64,000 nucleotides of DNA from positions 155,326,688-155,390,687 of the forward strand of contig OW121848.1 of the NCBI GenBank assembly GCA_933228895.1. Reading direction: 5' to 3'. How positions within the stretch are numbered: position 1 is the stretch's first letter; each line of letters begins with the position of its first letter. Below are positions 10,216 through 20,465 of the stretch, one piece after another. The DNA comes from Platycnemis pennipes (lineage: Eukaryota > Arthropoda > Insecta > Odonata > Platycnemididae). The notes beneath the pieces were generated by a model. It did no database searches and was not told where the DNA came from. It was given only the letters and a program-made list of their open reading frames with translations. The translations under genes were made by a program, and so were the position numbers.

Positions 10216-10700
10216 CCATCGGATTGGACTTCAAGGGCCATATTCGGAATAACGAATACGGTCTCGCTTCCACTGCATGCGTCCTGAAATCTCTTGGTAT
10301 GGTAATTGGTATGCAGATTCACCCGTTGCAACTATGATGTTACTTCTCAGCGACATACTGTTTTTCGCTTCGAACCAAATGGAGGATAATCTGTATGCCC
10401 TTTTGAACTCGTATTAGAGATGGTTTGAGTAGATGACCAGCGGTGGAATTGAGACTGTAGAAGAGATTCTGAGCCATATTCAGAATCTCCTTTCAGTTCT
10501 TAGCGTCTCACTGACAAGTAATACCACCTTTTCAGATGGAATCTGTACACCAATTTGACTCTTTCATGGGATTTTAGACGTAAGCAGTAGAACTGTAGTT
10601 GAGAGTTCTGATACATGGGATCATGTTCGGATATCCGGATTCGGATATATCAATGTGTAGTATCCCATCTGGACTGTAGTTGAGATTCTGAATATGAGCC
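10216..10700 (+). repeat. FB-1 foldback/MITE family, degraded copy
   Basis: It contains GGGCCATATTCGGAATA, ACGGTCTCGCTTCCACTGC, GCGTCCTGAAATC and later the inverted counterparts (GTAAGCAGTAGAACTGTAGTTGAGA). This is the same order as the better preserved copy at 30749-32112. The arms are diverged and rearranged. Confidence 0.6.
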
Positions 10701-10849
10701 TAAATCGTAAAGCAGGCTAATACTGATACCGGGTGTCTCTCAAGCCATCCTCCACTCCCTATGAATACTACTTACACCCTTTCGTGCAATTCTTATCGGA
10801 GCTAATGATCTCTGCTGTCTTCTTTCCTGAAACCGCAAGTAACTCCAAG

Positions 10850-10925
10850 TGAATTTCACACGCCATTGGCTTAGTACGGGGTGAGCTCTACTCTCACCTA
10901 TTAAAAACCAACCTTCGAGTTGAAT
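10850..10925 (+). repeat. SINE-2 3' fragment
   Basis: It matches the 3' part of the SINE-2 copy at 55.75-55.97 kb: AATTTCACACGC, TGGCTTAGT-CGGGGTGAGC, TCTACTCTCACCTAT and AAAACCAAC. The tRNA head is missing or very diverged. Confidence 0.65.
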
Positions 10926-11083
10926 CACTGCGTGAAGAGGGGAATACGAAAAAAAATTGTTTTAGGCCTGCCAACATTACCGTGAATGAAGCAAGCAGGG
11001 ATATAGCGTGCGAAGGGAATGACCTCCCCTTTTAACCACCGCATTGCTGCATGGGATTCTGTCGCGGAGTAGCCGGTCCCTAC

Positions 11084-11230
11084 CTGGAAGACGGGAGAGG
11101 TGGCGAAGAAGGAAGGCGCGGGGCGGCCCTGCGGCGCGAGCAGCAACAGCAGCAGCAGGGCCGGCGGGAAGGCGACGGAGGAGGACCGACGGCGGGCCAC
11201 CGGCCAGGAGCGAGCCTTTCCCAGCTCCAT
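11084..11230 (-). CDS. MOXD1: MOXD1-like monooxygenase, exon 1 (signal peptide)
   Basis: This 147-bp coding exon encodes 49 residues from the ATG at 11230-11228 to CAG|GTAGGG (donor at 11083). The product starts MELGKARSWP, has basic residues around 13-15 and a hydrophobic core FPPALLLLLLLAP at 21-33. It ends SFFATSPVFQ, a standard secretory signal with a plausible cleavage site after the core. Phase 0 at the donor matches the phase-0 acceptor of exon 2, about 6 kb away. I chose this Met because it is the first ATG in this frame that places a short n-region before the leucine core; upstream in-frame codons lack ATG. The leucines are written with CTG repeats, so the antisense strand shows a glutamine-rich shadow ORF. 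GC content is very high. Confidence 0.8.
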
Positions 11231-11440
11231 CAGGGCAGAAGGCGGCGGCGGCTGCTCTTGGGTGCAGAGGCGTCGGCGGTGTGGCAATGCGTGAGAGCGG
11301 GCCCTGGAGAGAGACCCTTTTCAGGGAAGACGCGTGAGCATGCGCGGAGGACCCTTGGGAAGAGGGAACTGGGGTGGTTGATTTAGATGGGGGGGAGGGG
11401 TTATATCCTTATTGAGGGAGGAGGAGGAGAGGGGAGTGGT
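11231..11440 (-). promoter_or_regulatory. CpG-rich 5' UTR and probable promoter of the MOXD1-like gene
   Basis: The block from about 11080 to 11350 is strongly GC- and CpG-rich in an AT-rich setting. It is followed upstream by purine/pyrimidine-asymmetric DNA. On the minus strand GGATATAACCCC lies at about 11408-11397 and could act as a weak TATA element, with initiation some 30 bp downstream. The start site is inferred, not seen. Confidence 0.4.
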
Positions 11441-11602
11441 TGTGGGGAAGGGTTTGGGAATGCGAAGAGTGTTGAGCGCAAAAAAATGGACAGGGCATCA
11501 TTCAACCCTTTGGAAGGAAATCATGCCAAGACCTAATTCAAGTCATTGAATCTATTTTTTGCTATTTTTTTTATTATTTTGGCAGTCGTTATTATTTGAT
11601 GT

Positions 11603-12606
11603 TTTTACGTTTATCAAAAGAAGAATGTACTTGCAGCTGGAAATTCAAGCATAGATGTAAAGAAACAAATCATCGGAACGTACATCTGGAGCCAGGCACG
11701 TAGCCATGGCTTCTGGTGCTTCAGCCCCCCCCCCCCCCCCCCTCCGAAATTTTTTCCCAATAATTTTGTTGTTCTGATTTTAGCAGTGAACTCTACTAGT
11801 GAGAAGAGATGTGTATGGGCACTGTAAAAGTAAATTCCAAGCGCTGAAAACTAAGGGAAGAGATTTGTAACATGTAGGCACCGAATGGGCAAGGCTGATT
11901 TGTTTCAAGTGACGCAAGACTTAGCCCCCATCCCGAAGCAAATTTCTGGCTACGTGCCTGTCTGGAGCGTGTATCTTTACAGCAGTGGACATGGACGATG
12001 ACATCGGAGAAGTCAACACTGGAAGCATTCGAAATGTGGTACGGTAGAAGAATGATGAACATAAAATGGACCGACCGAGAGAAAAATGAAGTTTTAAGAA
12101 GAGAGGGCATTCTATCAAAAGAAGAATCTACTTACAGTTGGAAATACAAGCTTGGAAGTAAGGAAGCAATTCATCAAAACGTATATATGAAGCATGTTTC
12201 TTTACGGCAGTGAGGCATGGACGATAACGGCATCGGAGAAGTCAACACTGGAAGCATTCGAAATGTGGTGCTATAGAAGAATGATGAAGATAAAATGGAC
12301 CGACCGAGTGAGTAACGAGGAAATTCTAAGAATAGTGGGAGAAAACAGAAGTCTGCTGAAACTAAAGAGAAGTTGGGAAAACTTGATCGGCCACATCTTG
12401 AGACACAATGGCCTGATGAAGACAATCGTCGAGGGAAAAGTGAACGGGAAGATTGGGAAAGGCCGGCCTCGTATGAGTTACATGGAACAGGTTGTGAAGG
12501 ATGTAAAAAAGAGGAATTATGTTAATATGAAGAGGTTGGCCGATAGAAGAATCGAGTGGATGGCTGCGTCAAACTAATGCTGGGATTGTTGACCGATGAT
12601 GATGGT
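11603..12606 (+). mobile_element. LINE-B copy, 5'-truncated, with internal duplication
   Basis: The segment encodes the C-terminal part of an endonuclease-reverse transcriptase ORF2. Motifs include LEAFEMWCYRRMMKIKWTD, NLIGHILRHNGLMKTIVEGK and GKGRPRMSYMEQVVKDV. It ends GGATTGTTGACCGATGATGATGG, the GAT-repeat tail of this family. A hAT MITE interrupts it at 11693-11960. The stretch with KSTLEAFEMWYGRRMMNIKWTD is present twice (about 11995-12100 and 12225-12305), so the copy contains a tandem duplication of roughly 225 bp. The fragment is not functional. Confidence 0.85.
11693..11960. mobile_element. hAT-type MITE (CAGGCACGTAGCCA ends), copy 1
   Basis: The termini CAGGCACGTAGCCA and TGGCTACGTGCCTG are perfect inverted repeats. 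They are flanked by the 8-bp duplication TCTGGAGC at 11685-11692 and 11961-11968. The element lies inside LINE-B; removing it with one duplication restores the LINE-B sequence. It contains an 18-base C run. The 8-bp duplication and CAG end indicate a hAT-family non-autonomous element. Confidence 0.9.
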
Positions 12607-12974
12607 AGGTTTTCGCAGAAGTACACCTTTACCAATAAATTGCTATTTTACCGTCAATAGTTGGTTCCGATGCAGTACATCTACTTTGGTTTACTTTTAA
12701 CTTCTTACCCATTGAATGTTTCATTCCCTAAATTATTTATATCCTTGAATTAGCATTTTTTCTACATTATTTTGTTCCGTCAAAAGTTCCCATTCATTTT
12801 CTCAGAATTCTTCTTTTTCTTTAATTCTTCCTTTCCCAACCACGTCCGCAATCCCATCGCCCCTTATTACTCGCTTCGTCCACTTGCTCCGCATTCTCCT
12901 TATTCGGAAAATTCTTTTCTTTCCTACCCTCTTCAGAACTTCCTCGCTTCCTCTTTGCCATCTATTACTAAAAA
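12607..12974. other. No gene recognised
   Basis: An AT-rich linker with a pyrimidine-rich stretch near 12.8-12.95 kb, between LINE-B and LINE-A. Confidence 0.4.
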
Positions 12975-14495
12975 ACATTAGCCCGAATAAGTCCTCAGGT
13001 CCTGAGGAAATTCCAGCTCATGTGTATAAAGAATTAGCTCTTTAAATGGCTCTGTATCTTAAAGTAATATTTAACAAATCCCTTGAAGAACATGCGGTTC
13101 CCAAAGATTGGAAGATAGGAAACGTGATCCCAATTTTTAAAAGTGGCGATAGGGAAGAGCCATGTAATTATAGACCAATATCGTTAACGTCACTATCATG
13201 TAAAACTACTATCATGTAAATATAATAATTACATCAATAATTGGACACCTCGCTAACCAGGATTTATTGATAACAAACCAGCATGGGTTCAGAAATAGTC
13301 TGTCTTGTGAAACTCAATTAGGTCCTTTTGTTCATGATATTTTAGTTTCCGGAGAAGGAAACGTACAGGTAGATGCAGTGTTTCTCGACTTTAAAAAAGT
13401 GTTTGAACAAGGTTCCCCACTGTATGTAACTCGCGAAGTTAGAATCATAAGGGATAGACAGTAATATAGTAGGATGGATAGGAGACTTCTTACACGAACG
13501 CGTTCAAAGGGTGGCATTAGATGGTATCAGTTCAGACGAAGTAAAAGTTATATCGGGTGTTCCCCAGGGAAGCGTGATAGACCCAATTTTATTTCTTTTC
13601 TACGAAAATGACTTAAATACAGCAGTTAAAAATAGCAAGATCCGTCTTTTTACCGATGATGCAGTAGTGTGTAAGGAAATTAAAAATTAAGAGAATGAAG
13701 AGGACAGTCAGTCTTTAGCTAAGGATTTAGATGCGATTGAAGATTGGTGTGATAGTTGGCAGCTAGAATTAAATTTGAAGAAATGCGCGAAAATTAACTT
13801 TTGGGAAAAGAATAGCTTTCCCCGGAACAATTGTTGCATCAAAGAAAAGGAAATATCTAACGTAGATTCTATCAAATACTTAGGCGTCACCATCACTGAA
13901 GACATGTCATGGGGGAGAAAGGTATGATAAAAGAATTAGAGCGTGTGCAAAGGAGATCCGCAAAATTTGTTAAACGCCGTTATGAGAATTGTATAGGTGT
14001 TACGAGATTAATAGAAGAACTAGAATGGGAATTACTATCAGAACGCAGGTTAAAATTTAGGTTAAACCTTTTAAGTAAATTCTAAACCAATTTGTTCACA
14101 GATGACGTTAGATATATATTAAGATCATCTGCGTATTATGCTAGGTTTGATCAGATTAACAAGATTAAAGAGCTAAATTGTCTTACTAATAGATTTAAAA
14201 TGTCATTTTTCCCGCGTACCATAAGACAGAACAATAGGCAGCGTAACAAAAGGATAGGTAGGTGAAATATTGTGAGAGTAGTCTGTAGGGCATGACGCAT
14301 GTAATAACTGCCAATAATCCCTTTCTTACTATATAGACACTAACCATATAACTGCATGTGACCCTATTATGTAGCATTTCTCCAGTAAATATCCTAGTTT
14401 CATGTCAACAGTGCATGTTTGGTGATCTTCACCCCCTGCCACACACCCTCATGGTGGCTCGCAAGGTATTACCTAGACCTAGGCGTATTAGGATC
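12975..14495 (+). pseudogene. LINE-A reverse transcriptase, 5'-truncated and frameshifted
   Basis: This is the most complete LINE-A copy. It reads, with several stops and shifts, through RT blocks: WKIGNVIPIFKSGD and NYRPISLTS, then QHGFRNSLSCETQL, FLDFKK, VISGVPQGSV, an F-T-D-D box in place of the usual F-A-D-D, WQLELNLKKC and IKYLGVTITEDMSW. The post-RT segment ERVQRRSAKFVKRRY and RFKMSFFPRTIRQNN follows. The 3' UTR carries GTGCATGTTTGGTGATCTTC, CCCCTGCCACACACC and TGGCTCGCAAGGTATTA. This domain set is that of jockey/CR1-group non-LTR retrotransposons. An internal ACTATCATGTAAA repeat near 13.19-13.22 kb marks a small duplication. Confidence 0.9.
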
Positions 14496-14829
14496 ACCAA
14501 TCCCTATATATCTTACCCTAGGACACGAATATAACACTAAAATTTGCGGCTCAAATATAATGAGAAATTATGTCAAGTGAGCGGTGACAAATTTATAAGT
14601 TAAAATTTCAGCATTCGCATTAATATCACCTGGTCCATGCGCATTAGCAGTCGCAGACACCACGAATTGTATTAAAACTTCGCAGCCTGAGGCATCGTCA
14701 AATCGTTGAAATTCCCTATGGTGGAATAGAATTGGGAATTCGTCGTCAATAATGGATCTGGGAACTTTCCCTCGATTACAATTTCAGTTCAGTGCCCCTG
14801 ACTACACAATGGTAAATATAATGACGTGC
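14496..14829. other. No gene recognised
   Basis: AT-rich spacer between LINE-A and SINE-1 copy 2; no repeats detected by eye. Confidence 0.4.
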
Positions 14830-15152
14830 GGGGGATCGGGTTGGTGTGGTGGCTGGAGTACTGGCCTCCCATCCCGAGGGCCCGGGTTCGATACTCGGAT
14901 TTTTCAGTGGAAAACCGGTCCCTACTTGAGTGCCTAGTGGAGGACATTTCAAGTTCAGTATTCCGTCTGTCGGATGGGACGTTGAGCTGTGGTCCCCTTG
15001 GCGCCTTTCGTTAAGAGTACGCTAATGCCGACGCCGGGTTTCTCTCCACCCTTCCTCCGTTCCCTGAAAACTCCTATCAATACCCAATTATCCACCTATC
15101 CTATATGGCGCAAATGACCTCAGATGTCGGTCTCCTCCCCTGAATATCAAAC
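14830..15152 (+). repeat. SINE-1 copy 2
   Basis: It has the same head (GGGGATCGGGTTGGTGTGG), B box GGGTTCGATAC, and the body and end blocks of copies 1 and 3. The flanks AATGACGTGC and AATGAAGTGC are an imperfect target duplication (about 14815-14829 and 15154-15167). It lacks the GGCAGTGGCGG-type block right after the B box, so it differs by a small deletion. Confidence 0.85.
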
Positions 15153-15169
15153 TAAATAATGAAGTGCAA

Positions 15170-15658
15170 CGATTCAAAATGAAACCAACGTGCAGTAAGA
15201 AAGGAAGTGTTGGGAGTGGGGTAAGCACCGATTGATTCGGATCTCAAAACTAAACAGAAAACATCCCTTCCTCGTCCTATGTTTTCCATGCAGGTTGCCC
15301 TCGAGTGGAAATCGATATAATTTATCTCTTGAGATGCTATGGAATTCAATTGCGGTTGTACTGAGGAGCACAAAAAAAGCCTTTTTGCGATGCGGTTTGG
15401 GAGGCTTGTCGCGCACGGGACACCCAAGGATTCAATAATGGAGTGCGGGCAGTCGGAATTTGATTTGGGAAAAAAATAATATCCCCGCGATGAAAAAGCG
15501 CCGCCGCATTTCGTCCGGCCGCCCTCAACGATTCTTTCGGGGCCAAATACTCTCCTGTTGAAAGGGATGGCTCGGTCACGTCCCGTGCCGGGAGCCGGAA
15601 AAATATTGGCGAGACGGCGGCATTGAGCTCACCGCCTGAGAATGGGACTCTTTAATGA
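15170..15658. other. No gene recognised; moderately GC-rich unique DNA
   Basis: No exon signals or repeats that I can support. Short ORFs lie on both strands. Confidence 0.4.
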
Positions 15659-15666
15659 GTCGAGAC

Positions 15667-16428
15667 TAGGCTTGTGCGATGAGTCGATTAATCGAAGTCA
15701 TCGACCGTCGACTGCGATGAGTCGATGAGCATCATCGATGCCGATGAGTCGATGAGTTGATGCGAATCATTGATGTCGATGAGTCGTGATGTGCTTCTGA
15801 TACGAGAAACGCTACCTCTGCTGACTACATCTCTTCCCGGCCTAGCTCCACAAGTACGAGGAGGTCCCAGCTTTATCCAAATCTACGGACGTCCTACATT
15901 GGTATAGGGTCAGGAAGGATGTGTTTCCCCGCCTTCAGAAGTACGCGAGGAAATACCTCTGTATTCCTGCCACTTCAACGTCGTCAGAGCGGTTCTTCAG
16001 CGATGCAGGAAACGTTGTGTTGGACGAACGACATCTACTCGTCGATGGAAATGCGGAAATGAGAATTGTATTATACCACAACAAAGAGTCGTTGCTTAAT
16101 TTCTAACTTGGTGCTTGCTTCGCTCTTTAATAAGTAGGCCTTGTCCTTATCAATTACGTTTCATCCAATTCAATCTTCACTTAATAACCACACCAAACTG
16201 CCAACCGAGACATCTGCACCGATCATCGATAGTCATCGATCAACGTAATTCATCGATCATCGACAGTCATCGATCATCGATATTCATCGATCATCGATAT
16301 TCATCGATAGTCATCAATCATCGTGTACACTCTATTCGATGATCGATGACAGCCATCGTCATCGAATCATTTCGATGAAATTTTTTCATCGAAAATCGAT
16401 GACCAAAATCGATCATCGCACAAGCCTA
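15667..16428 (+). mobile_element. hAT element, internally deleted, with transposase C-terminus
   Basis: Perfect 16-bp terminal inverted repeats TAGGCTTGTGCGATGA are flanked by the 8-bp duplication GTCGAGAC (15659-15666 and 16429-16436). Both subterminal regions are packed with short CATCGAT/GATGAGTCGATGA motifs. The centre keeps the end of a hAT transposase gene. The length (762 bp) shows it is a deletion derivative of a full hAT element. Confidence 0.95.
15849..16106 (+). pseudogene. hAT transposase C-terminal dimerisation domain, fragment
   Basis: The frame reads YEEVPALSKSTDVLHWYRVR, then FPRLQKYARKYLCIPATSTS followed by SERFFSDAGNVV and an ending HNKESLLNF with a proper stop. This is the classic hAT C-terminal dimerisation motif (W-x-P-x-L-A-x-x-Y-L-x-I-P-A-T-S-x-x-S-E-R-x-F-S-x-A-G). 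The N-terminal zinc finger and DDE catalytic core are missing, so the fragment cannot transpose DNA by itself. It resembles the ZBED/Tol2-like branch. Confidence 0.9.
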
Positions 16429-16713
16429 GTCGAGACAGTCAGCGGCGGACGGCGTCCATTCCTCCTGTGAAGTCGAAGGAAATTCGGCTCATATGGAGAG
16501 CTTTGGCTGGCTGGCGAGAACGAATCGCGCGACCCATCGTTCACCGCCGGAGGAGCATGAAAGGATTGATCATTAGCTAGAATTAAGTGCGTTCTCACCA
16601 ATTGCATTCCGCGTGAGGAAGATCAACACTTCGACTGCTACCGTCGCAGCTACGACAGCCGTCCATCATGATCGCGACGCTTGCTCGCCAGCAAATGTAG
16701 CTGCATAGGTAGC

Positions 16714-16869
16714 CATAGGCGTATCCAGGAGGAGGGGGGGGGGTTGGGGGTTGTAACCCCCCTCATTGGTAAAAAGTATACATATATATTTAAAAAATTT
16801 CCGGACCCCCGTTTACATGGGGGTTTCGGTGGTGACCTCCCCCTTCAGACGCTTGTAGAAACGCTAGTA
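16714..16869. mobile_element. Small hAT-like MITE within LINE-A sequence
   Basis: It is flanked by TAGGTAGC at 16706-16713 and 16870-16877 (8-bp duplication). The ends CATAGGCGTATCC and the reverse of GAAACGCTAGTA are imperfect inverted repeats. The interior has G-rich (GGAGGAGGGGGGGGG) and C-rich tracts that can pair. Confidence 0.6.
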
Positions 16870-17122
16870 TAGGTAGCCGCATATCTTGCTAGCATAGGTA
16901 GCTGCATGTTGGTATAAAGAGTTATACGTAACTCAACTAACAGCATAATTTTGCATGCATGCTTTACTATTTTTATCTTTTTTAAAGTGAAGTTTAGACT
17001 AGTATATTAATACTAATCCTTTTTTATGCATGATATGTAGTGCATGTTTGGTGAGAATTCACCCCCTGCCACACACCTTTACGGTGGATTGCAGGGTATT
17101 ATGTGGATGTAGATGTGTGGTA
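16870..17122 (+). mobile_element. LINE-A 3' end
   Basis: It contains TAGCTGCATGTTGGTATAA, CAACTAACAGCATAA, ATGATATGTAGTGCATGTTTGG, CACCCCCTGCCACACACC and the tail GTATTATGTGGATGTAGATG. It matches the 3' UTRs at 26.8-27.03 kb and 55.1-55.33 kb. No coding part remains. Confidence 0.85.
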
Positions 17123-17425
17123 ACCGATTATGACCGAAATGATCCGACTCCGGGAGTGGTCGTGACTACGTAAAGGTATGTTAAGGATATTGTTCAACTT
17201 ATGATTCACACCGAAGTGATTCCGTTGCCAAATGTCAAAACGAATTATTAACCTGCGAATGCTACAGTGTAGCGAAACTAGCCGTGATCTATAAATATCT
17301 TTTTCAAACAGTGGAATCGCGAAGTATTTGTTCACCTACTTCAGCATGGATTTCCAGGAAGTATCGGCCTCTTCCATCAACTAACGTCTAAACGACACTT
17401 ACTCAAAGTTTTGATTGAAGACTGC
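17123..17425. other. No gene recognised
   Basis: Unique-looking DNA between LINE-A and LINE-B fragments. Confidence 0.4.
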
Positions 17426-17429
17426 AGTA

Positions 17430-18735
17430 GTTGAAGATTCGATTAGAGATTTTGAGAATGGTAATGGCCGGATATCACTCAAAAATTAATAAGAAGAAAA
17501 CTCAAGCATTTGTATGCAGTAGGAGAGGAAAGACCAAAAACAATGGTACTCTAGATAAACAAAAGCTTGAAGAGGAGGTAGAGTATTGTTATCTATGTTG
17601 CCAAGTGACCAGCCATGTACAAAGCTAGAAATAAACAGCCAGAAGAATGTCCCAGATGAAGACGGTGGCAAAACATCTCATTCGCGGTGTAAACAAAAAA
17701 AAACTTTAATTCGCGACGTAAACAACCCGAGAATGGGAGAAACATAGTGAGAAGTGGTCACTAAGGATTCAGTCGGGAAGAAACAAACAAGAAGAGGAAG
17801 GCGAGGGACGCGGACGGAGGAGAACAATCAAGAAAAGTGGAGACGGGGGACGCGGAAGTACACCGAAGAAAGAAGGAGGAAGAAGTGTTGTTTGGTTATT
17901 TAGGGGAGGCGACCGACAGCTGAGGTCATTTGCGCCATCTAGGAATTTTTGGGTAATTGGGTAATGGTAGATAGGAGTTTTCAGGGAACGGATGAAGGGT
18001 GGAGAGAAACCCGGCGTCGGCATTAGCCTACTTTTAACAAAAGGCGGCAAGGGGACCACGGCTTAAGGTCCCATCCGACGGAAGAAGTACTCCCTGCCCT
18101 CCACTAGGCACTCAAGTGGGGACCGGTTTTCCACAGAAAAATCCGCCACTGCCGGGAATCGAAACCGGTCCCTCGGGATGGGAAGCCAGTACTCTAGCCA
18201 CCACACCAACCCGATCCCCAGGAAGAAGTGTATTTTCAAGACTGTGACCCGGAGCAGAGGTTACAACGGAATTCTACCGAAAGAAGAATTGACTTATAGC
18301 TTGAAATACAAGCGAGGATGTAACGAAACAACTCATTAGAACATACATGCATCTGCAGCATGCTTCTTTATCTCAGTGAAGCATGGAAGATACAAGCAGC
18401 AGAGACGTCAAGGCTGGAATCATTTGAAATGTGGTGCTAGAGAAGAATGACGGAGATAAAATGGATCGACCAATTGACTAAAGAAGATATCTTAAGAAGA
18501 GTGAGATAAAAGAGAAGTATTCTGAAAAACTTTGAAGAGAAGACGGAAAAATCTACTCGGCCATACCTTGATGCATGGTGAAGATAATCATCGAGGTACA
18601 AATGAACCGGAATCATGAAAAAAGCAGGCCTAGCATGAGATATACGAAGCAGGTAGTGGAGGACGCGAAAGAGATGAATTGAGCGAATATGATGAGGTCA
18701 GCCGAGAGGAGTAGAATCGATTGGAGTGCGGTGTC
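17430..18735 (+). mobile_element. LINE-B copy, heavily decayed, split by SINE-1
   Basis: The left part encodes MAGYHSKINKKKTQAFVCS and KQKLEEEVEYCYL, matching the copy at 31.3 kb. After SINE-1 copy 3 the right part continues with FYRKKN-like, CYLSEAWK-like and FEMWC-like codons, interrupted by many stops, to about 18735. The region 17680-17870 contains purine-rich sequence not seen in other copies. Confidence 0.7.
17889..18219 (-). repeat. SINE-1 copy 3, inserted in LINE-B
   Basis: A perfect 12-bp duplication AGGAAGAAGTGT lies at 17877-17888 and 18220-18231. The body is as in copy 1, with B box diverged (GGTTTCGATTCC). Removal with one duplication joins the two LINE-B halves, so the SINE is younger than that LINE insertion. 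Confidence 0.9.
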
Positions 18736-19060
18736 TTAAGGTGCGTTCACACTTAGCAGTTGACTGTAATAGCAGTTGACTGCTATTACAGTCAACTGCT
18801 AACAACTATTAAGCCCCACTCGCATGTGTAAATAGCAACTGCGATGCGAGTTCAGGTCGATACTGGACACATGTCGAACACTATCGATCCACGTTCGAGC
18901 TATTAAGGTGCGTTTACACTTAGCAGTTGACTGCTATGATAGTCAACTGCTAACAACTATTAAACTCCACTCGCATGTGTCAATAGCAACTGCGATGCGA
19001 GATCAGATCGATAGTGGACACATGTCGAACACTATTGATCCTAGTTCGAGCTATTAGCAA
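18735..19060 (+). repeat. Tandem duplication of the MITE 5' end (about 165 bp)
   Basis: 18735-18904 and 18905-19060 share AAGGTGCGTT-ACACTTAGC, the AGTCAACTGCTAACAACTATTAA block, CACTCGCATGTGT and GGACACATGTCGAACACTAT. Confidence 0.85.
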
Positions 19061-19429
19061 AGTTGAAGCCCGTCTACTTTCCAGCGGAAATGTATGCAGC
19101 ACAATCGAAACAATCGCCAACGGAATGCAATACATGACGGAATTTAGATGTAGTAACAAGGATATCCCTCCCCAAAGAGGAGATTCTACTGTTTAAAGAA
19201 TGGGAACAAAAGATAATCGGCAAAGGAATCTATTGTTTGTAGAATTACGTGAAAATTTAAGCATCAATCACTATTGAAATAAAGCGCTTTTTATTTGTTG
19301 TGGCAACGCCTAAATAGCGGCTTTAAGCTGCATAGAAGTTAACGCAGACGCATCATAGCAGTAGCGATATAGATACATCGCGCATCTCGCGACTGTCATA
19401 GCAGTCAACTGATACGTGTAAACGCTGCT
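18740..19429. mobile_element. MITE with TTAA borders and GTTTACAC-type ends
   Basis: Both ends abut TTAA (18736-18739 and 19430-19433). The ends GGTGCGTTCACACTTAGCAG and the reverse of CTGATACGTGTAAACGCTGC are imperfect inverted repeats. Internally the first about 165 bp are duplicated in tandem, and each copy has a palindrome built on GCAGTTGACTG. The TTAA target resembles piggyBac-type elements, but no transposase is present. Confidence 0.7.
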
Positions 19430-19435
19430 TTAAAC

Positions 19436-20465
19436 CAATTATAGGATTGTCGACTGATCATGGTGATGTGGATGCACCCAAAACATTTGATTCGGTCGCA
19501 TCAGTTTCGAATTCTTCATTTCCTTCTTGCACGATCCTTGAGACGCGTCACGTTGCGAAAACATTTTTTCCTTAAATAAACAAAAAGAGGACAGCTTCCT
19601 GCAATTAATGGCGCATGAAATGTTTACACACTTTGATTAATTGTTGCGGTATCTAACATCAATCGAATTGAAATTTGACGCCGAAAAGCACGCTGCAAAG
19701 GCAGCCGAGCGTACTCAAGGTTTGAGACATCATTACGAAGAGAATCAACAGGTAAAAGTAATGAAAACTAAACGCAGGTGATAGTCTGGTCTTAGTTAAT
19801 TGTGTTGGAGTGCAAAAATAGCCAAAATATTCATATCGGAAAAGACACTTTTTTCCCAATTTTTTTCGATTTCAGACCACTGTGCGACGGGGGGAGAGAG
19901 GATGATCTTTAAGGAGGAGAGTAAGAGGAAAGGGAAAATGGCAGGGAGAATGAGAGAGTGGGATTAATAATCATGTCGCCATTCACGACTCTGAATGCGG
20001 CGCCGAGGGCGTGACACCGACCAACACCCCCCCTCACACCACTAGCAGGACAAGCGCACCCGCCCCCAACCACCACCATGAGCACCCGAAGCGGCTGAAA
20101 TCAGCGGCCACGCACTCTCCGGTGGTGGTGCAGGGGGAGTCTCCCCTCCTGTCAAAAGCAAGGGGGGCTCTCTCTTCGCCCCTCTCCCCCAGTCGTCATC
20201 ATCGCTAGTTCCCGCCCCCACTCCCGCTCCATTTGAAGCCTCCCGCAAGTGAGTAGACATCGGTGTAAATCGGTCCACGTCGGAAAATATATACAGTGAA
20301 ATAATATGCATGCGAAGTGAGACATGGACATTGACTGCCAAATCTGCTGAAAGAAGTCCCGAGTCCAGAAAGAAGAATACCGAGGAGAATCTTTAGGCCA
20401 GTAAACAGTGAAGAGATATGGAGAATTTGTTGGAGCCATGAAATATATGAACTGTACAGTCACTT
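19436..20465. other. No gene identified; GC-rich block at about 19.98-20.24 kb
   Basis: The GC-rich block has short open frames on both strands (Pro/His/Ser-rich on plus). I cannot place splice sites or a domain, so an unknown exon or promoter cannot be excluded. Confidence 0.35.

Larger units (their letters stand above)
5088..11083 (-). other. Intron 1 of the MOXD1-like gene (5996 bp)
   Basis: The donor is CAG|GTAGGG at 11083 and the acceptor CCACAG at 5088. It is largely made of inserted elements: the dispersed repeat R320 (5.7-6.0 kb), a SINE-like segment, a Penelope-like element (6.7-8.9 kb), SINE-1, a tRNA-type SINE and a degraded foldback element. 5088-5690 shows nothing recognisable. 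Confidence 0.75.

Noticed and set aside
9897..10331. 144-aa minus-strand ORF
   Set aside because: Overlaps a tRNA-derived SINE and FB-1 sequence; no protein family recognised.
11051..11386. Glutamine- and glycine-rich plus-strand ORFs over the CpG block
   Set aside because: They are antisense shadows of the leucine-rich signal peptide (CTG repeats) of MOXD1-like exon 1; the minus strand has the splice donor and the in-phase continuation.
11724..11744. Poly-C run as a sequencing artefact or special signal
   Set aside because: It lies inside a MITE whose other copy has a G/C-rich stretch at the same place, so it is most simply an unstable homopolymer of the element.
14830..14910. Functional tRNA gene at SINE-1 heads
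   Set aside because: Three copies with target duplications and a shared non-tRNA body show it is a SINE.
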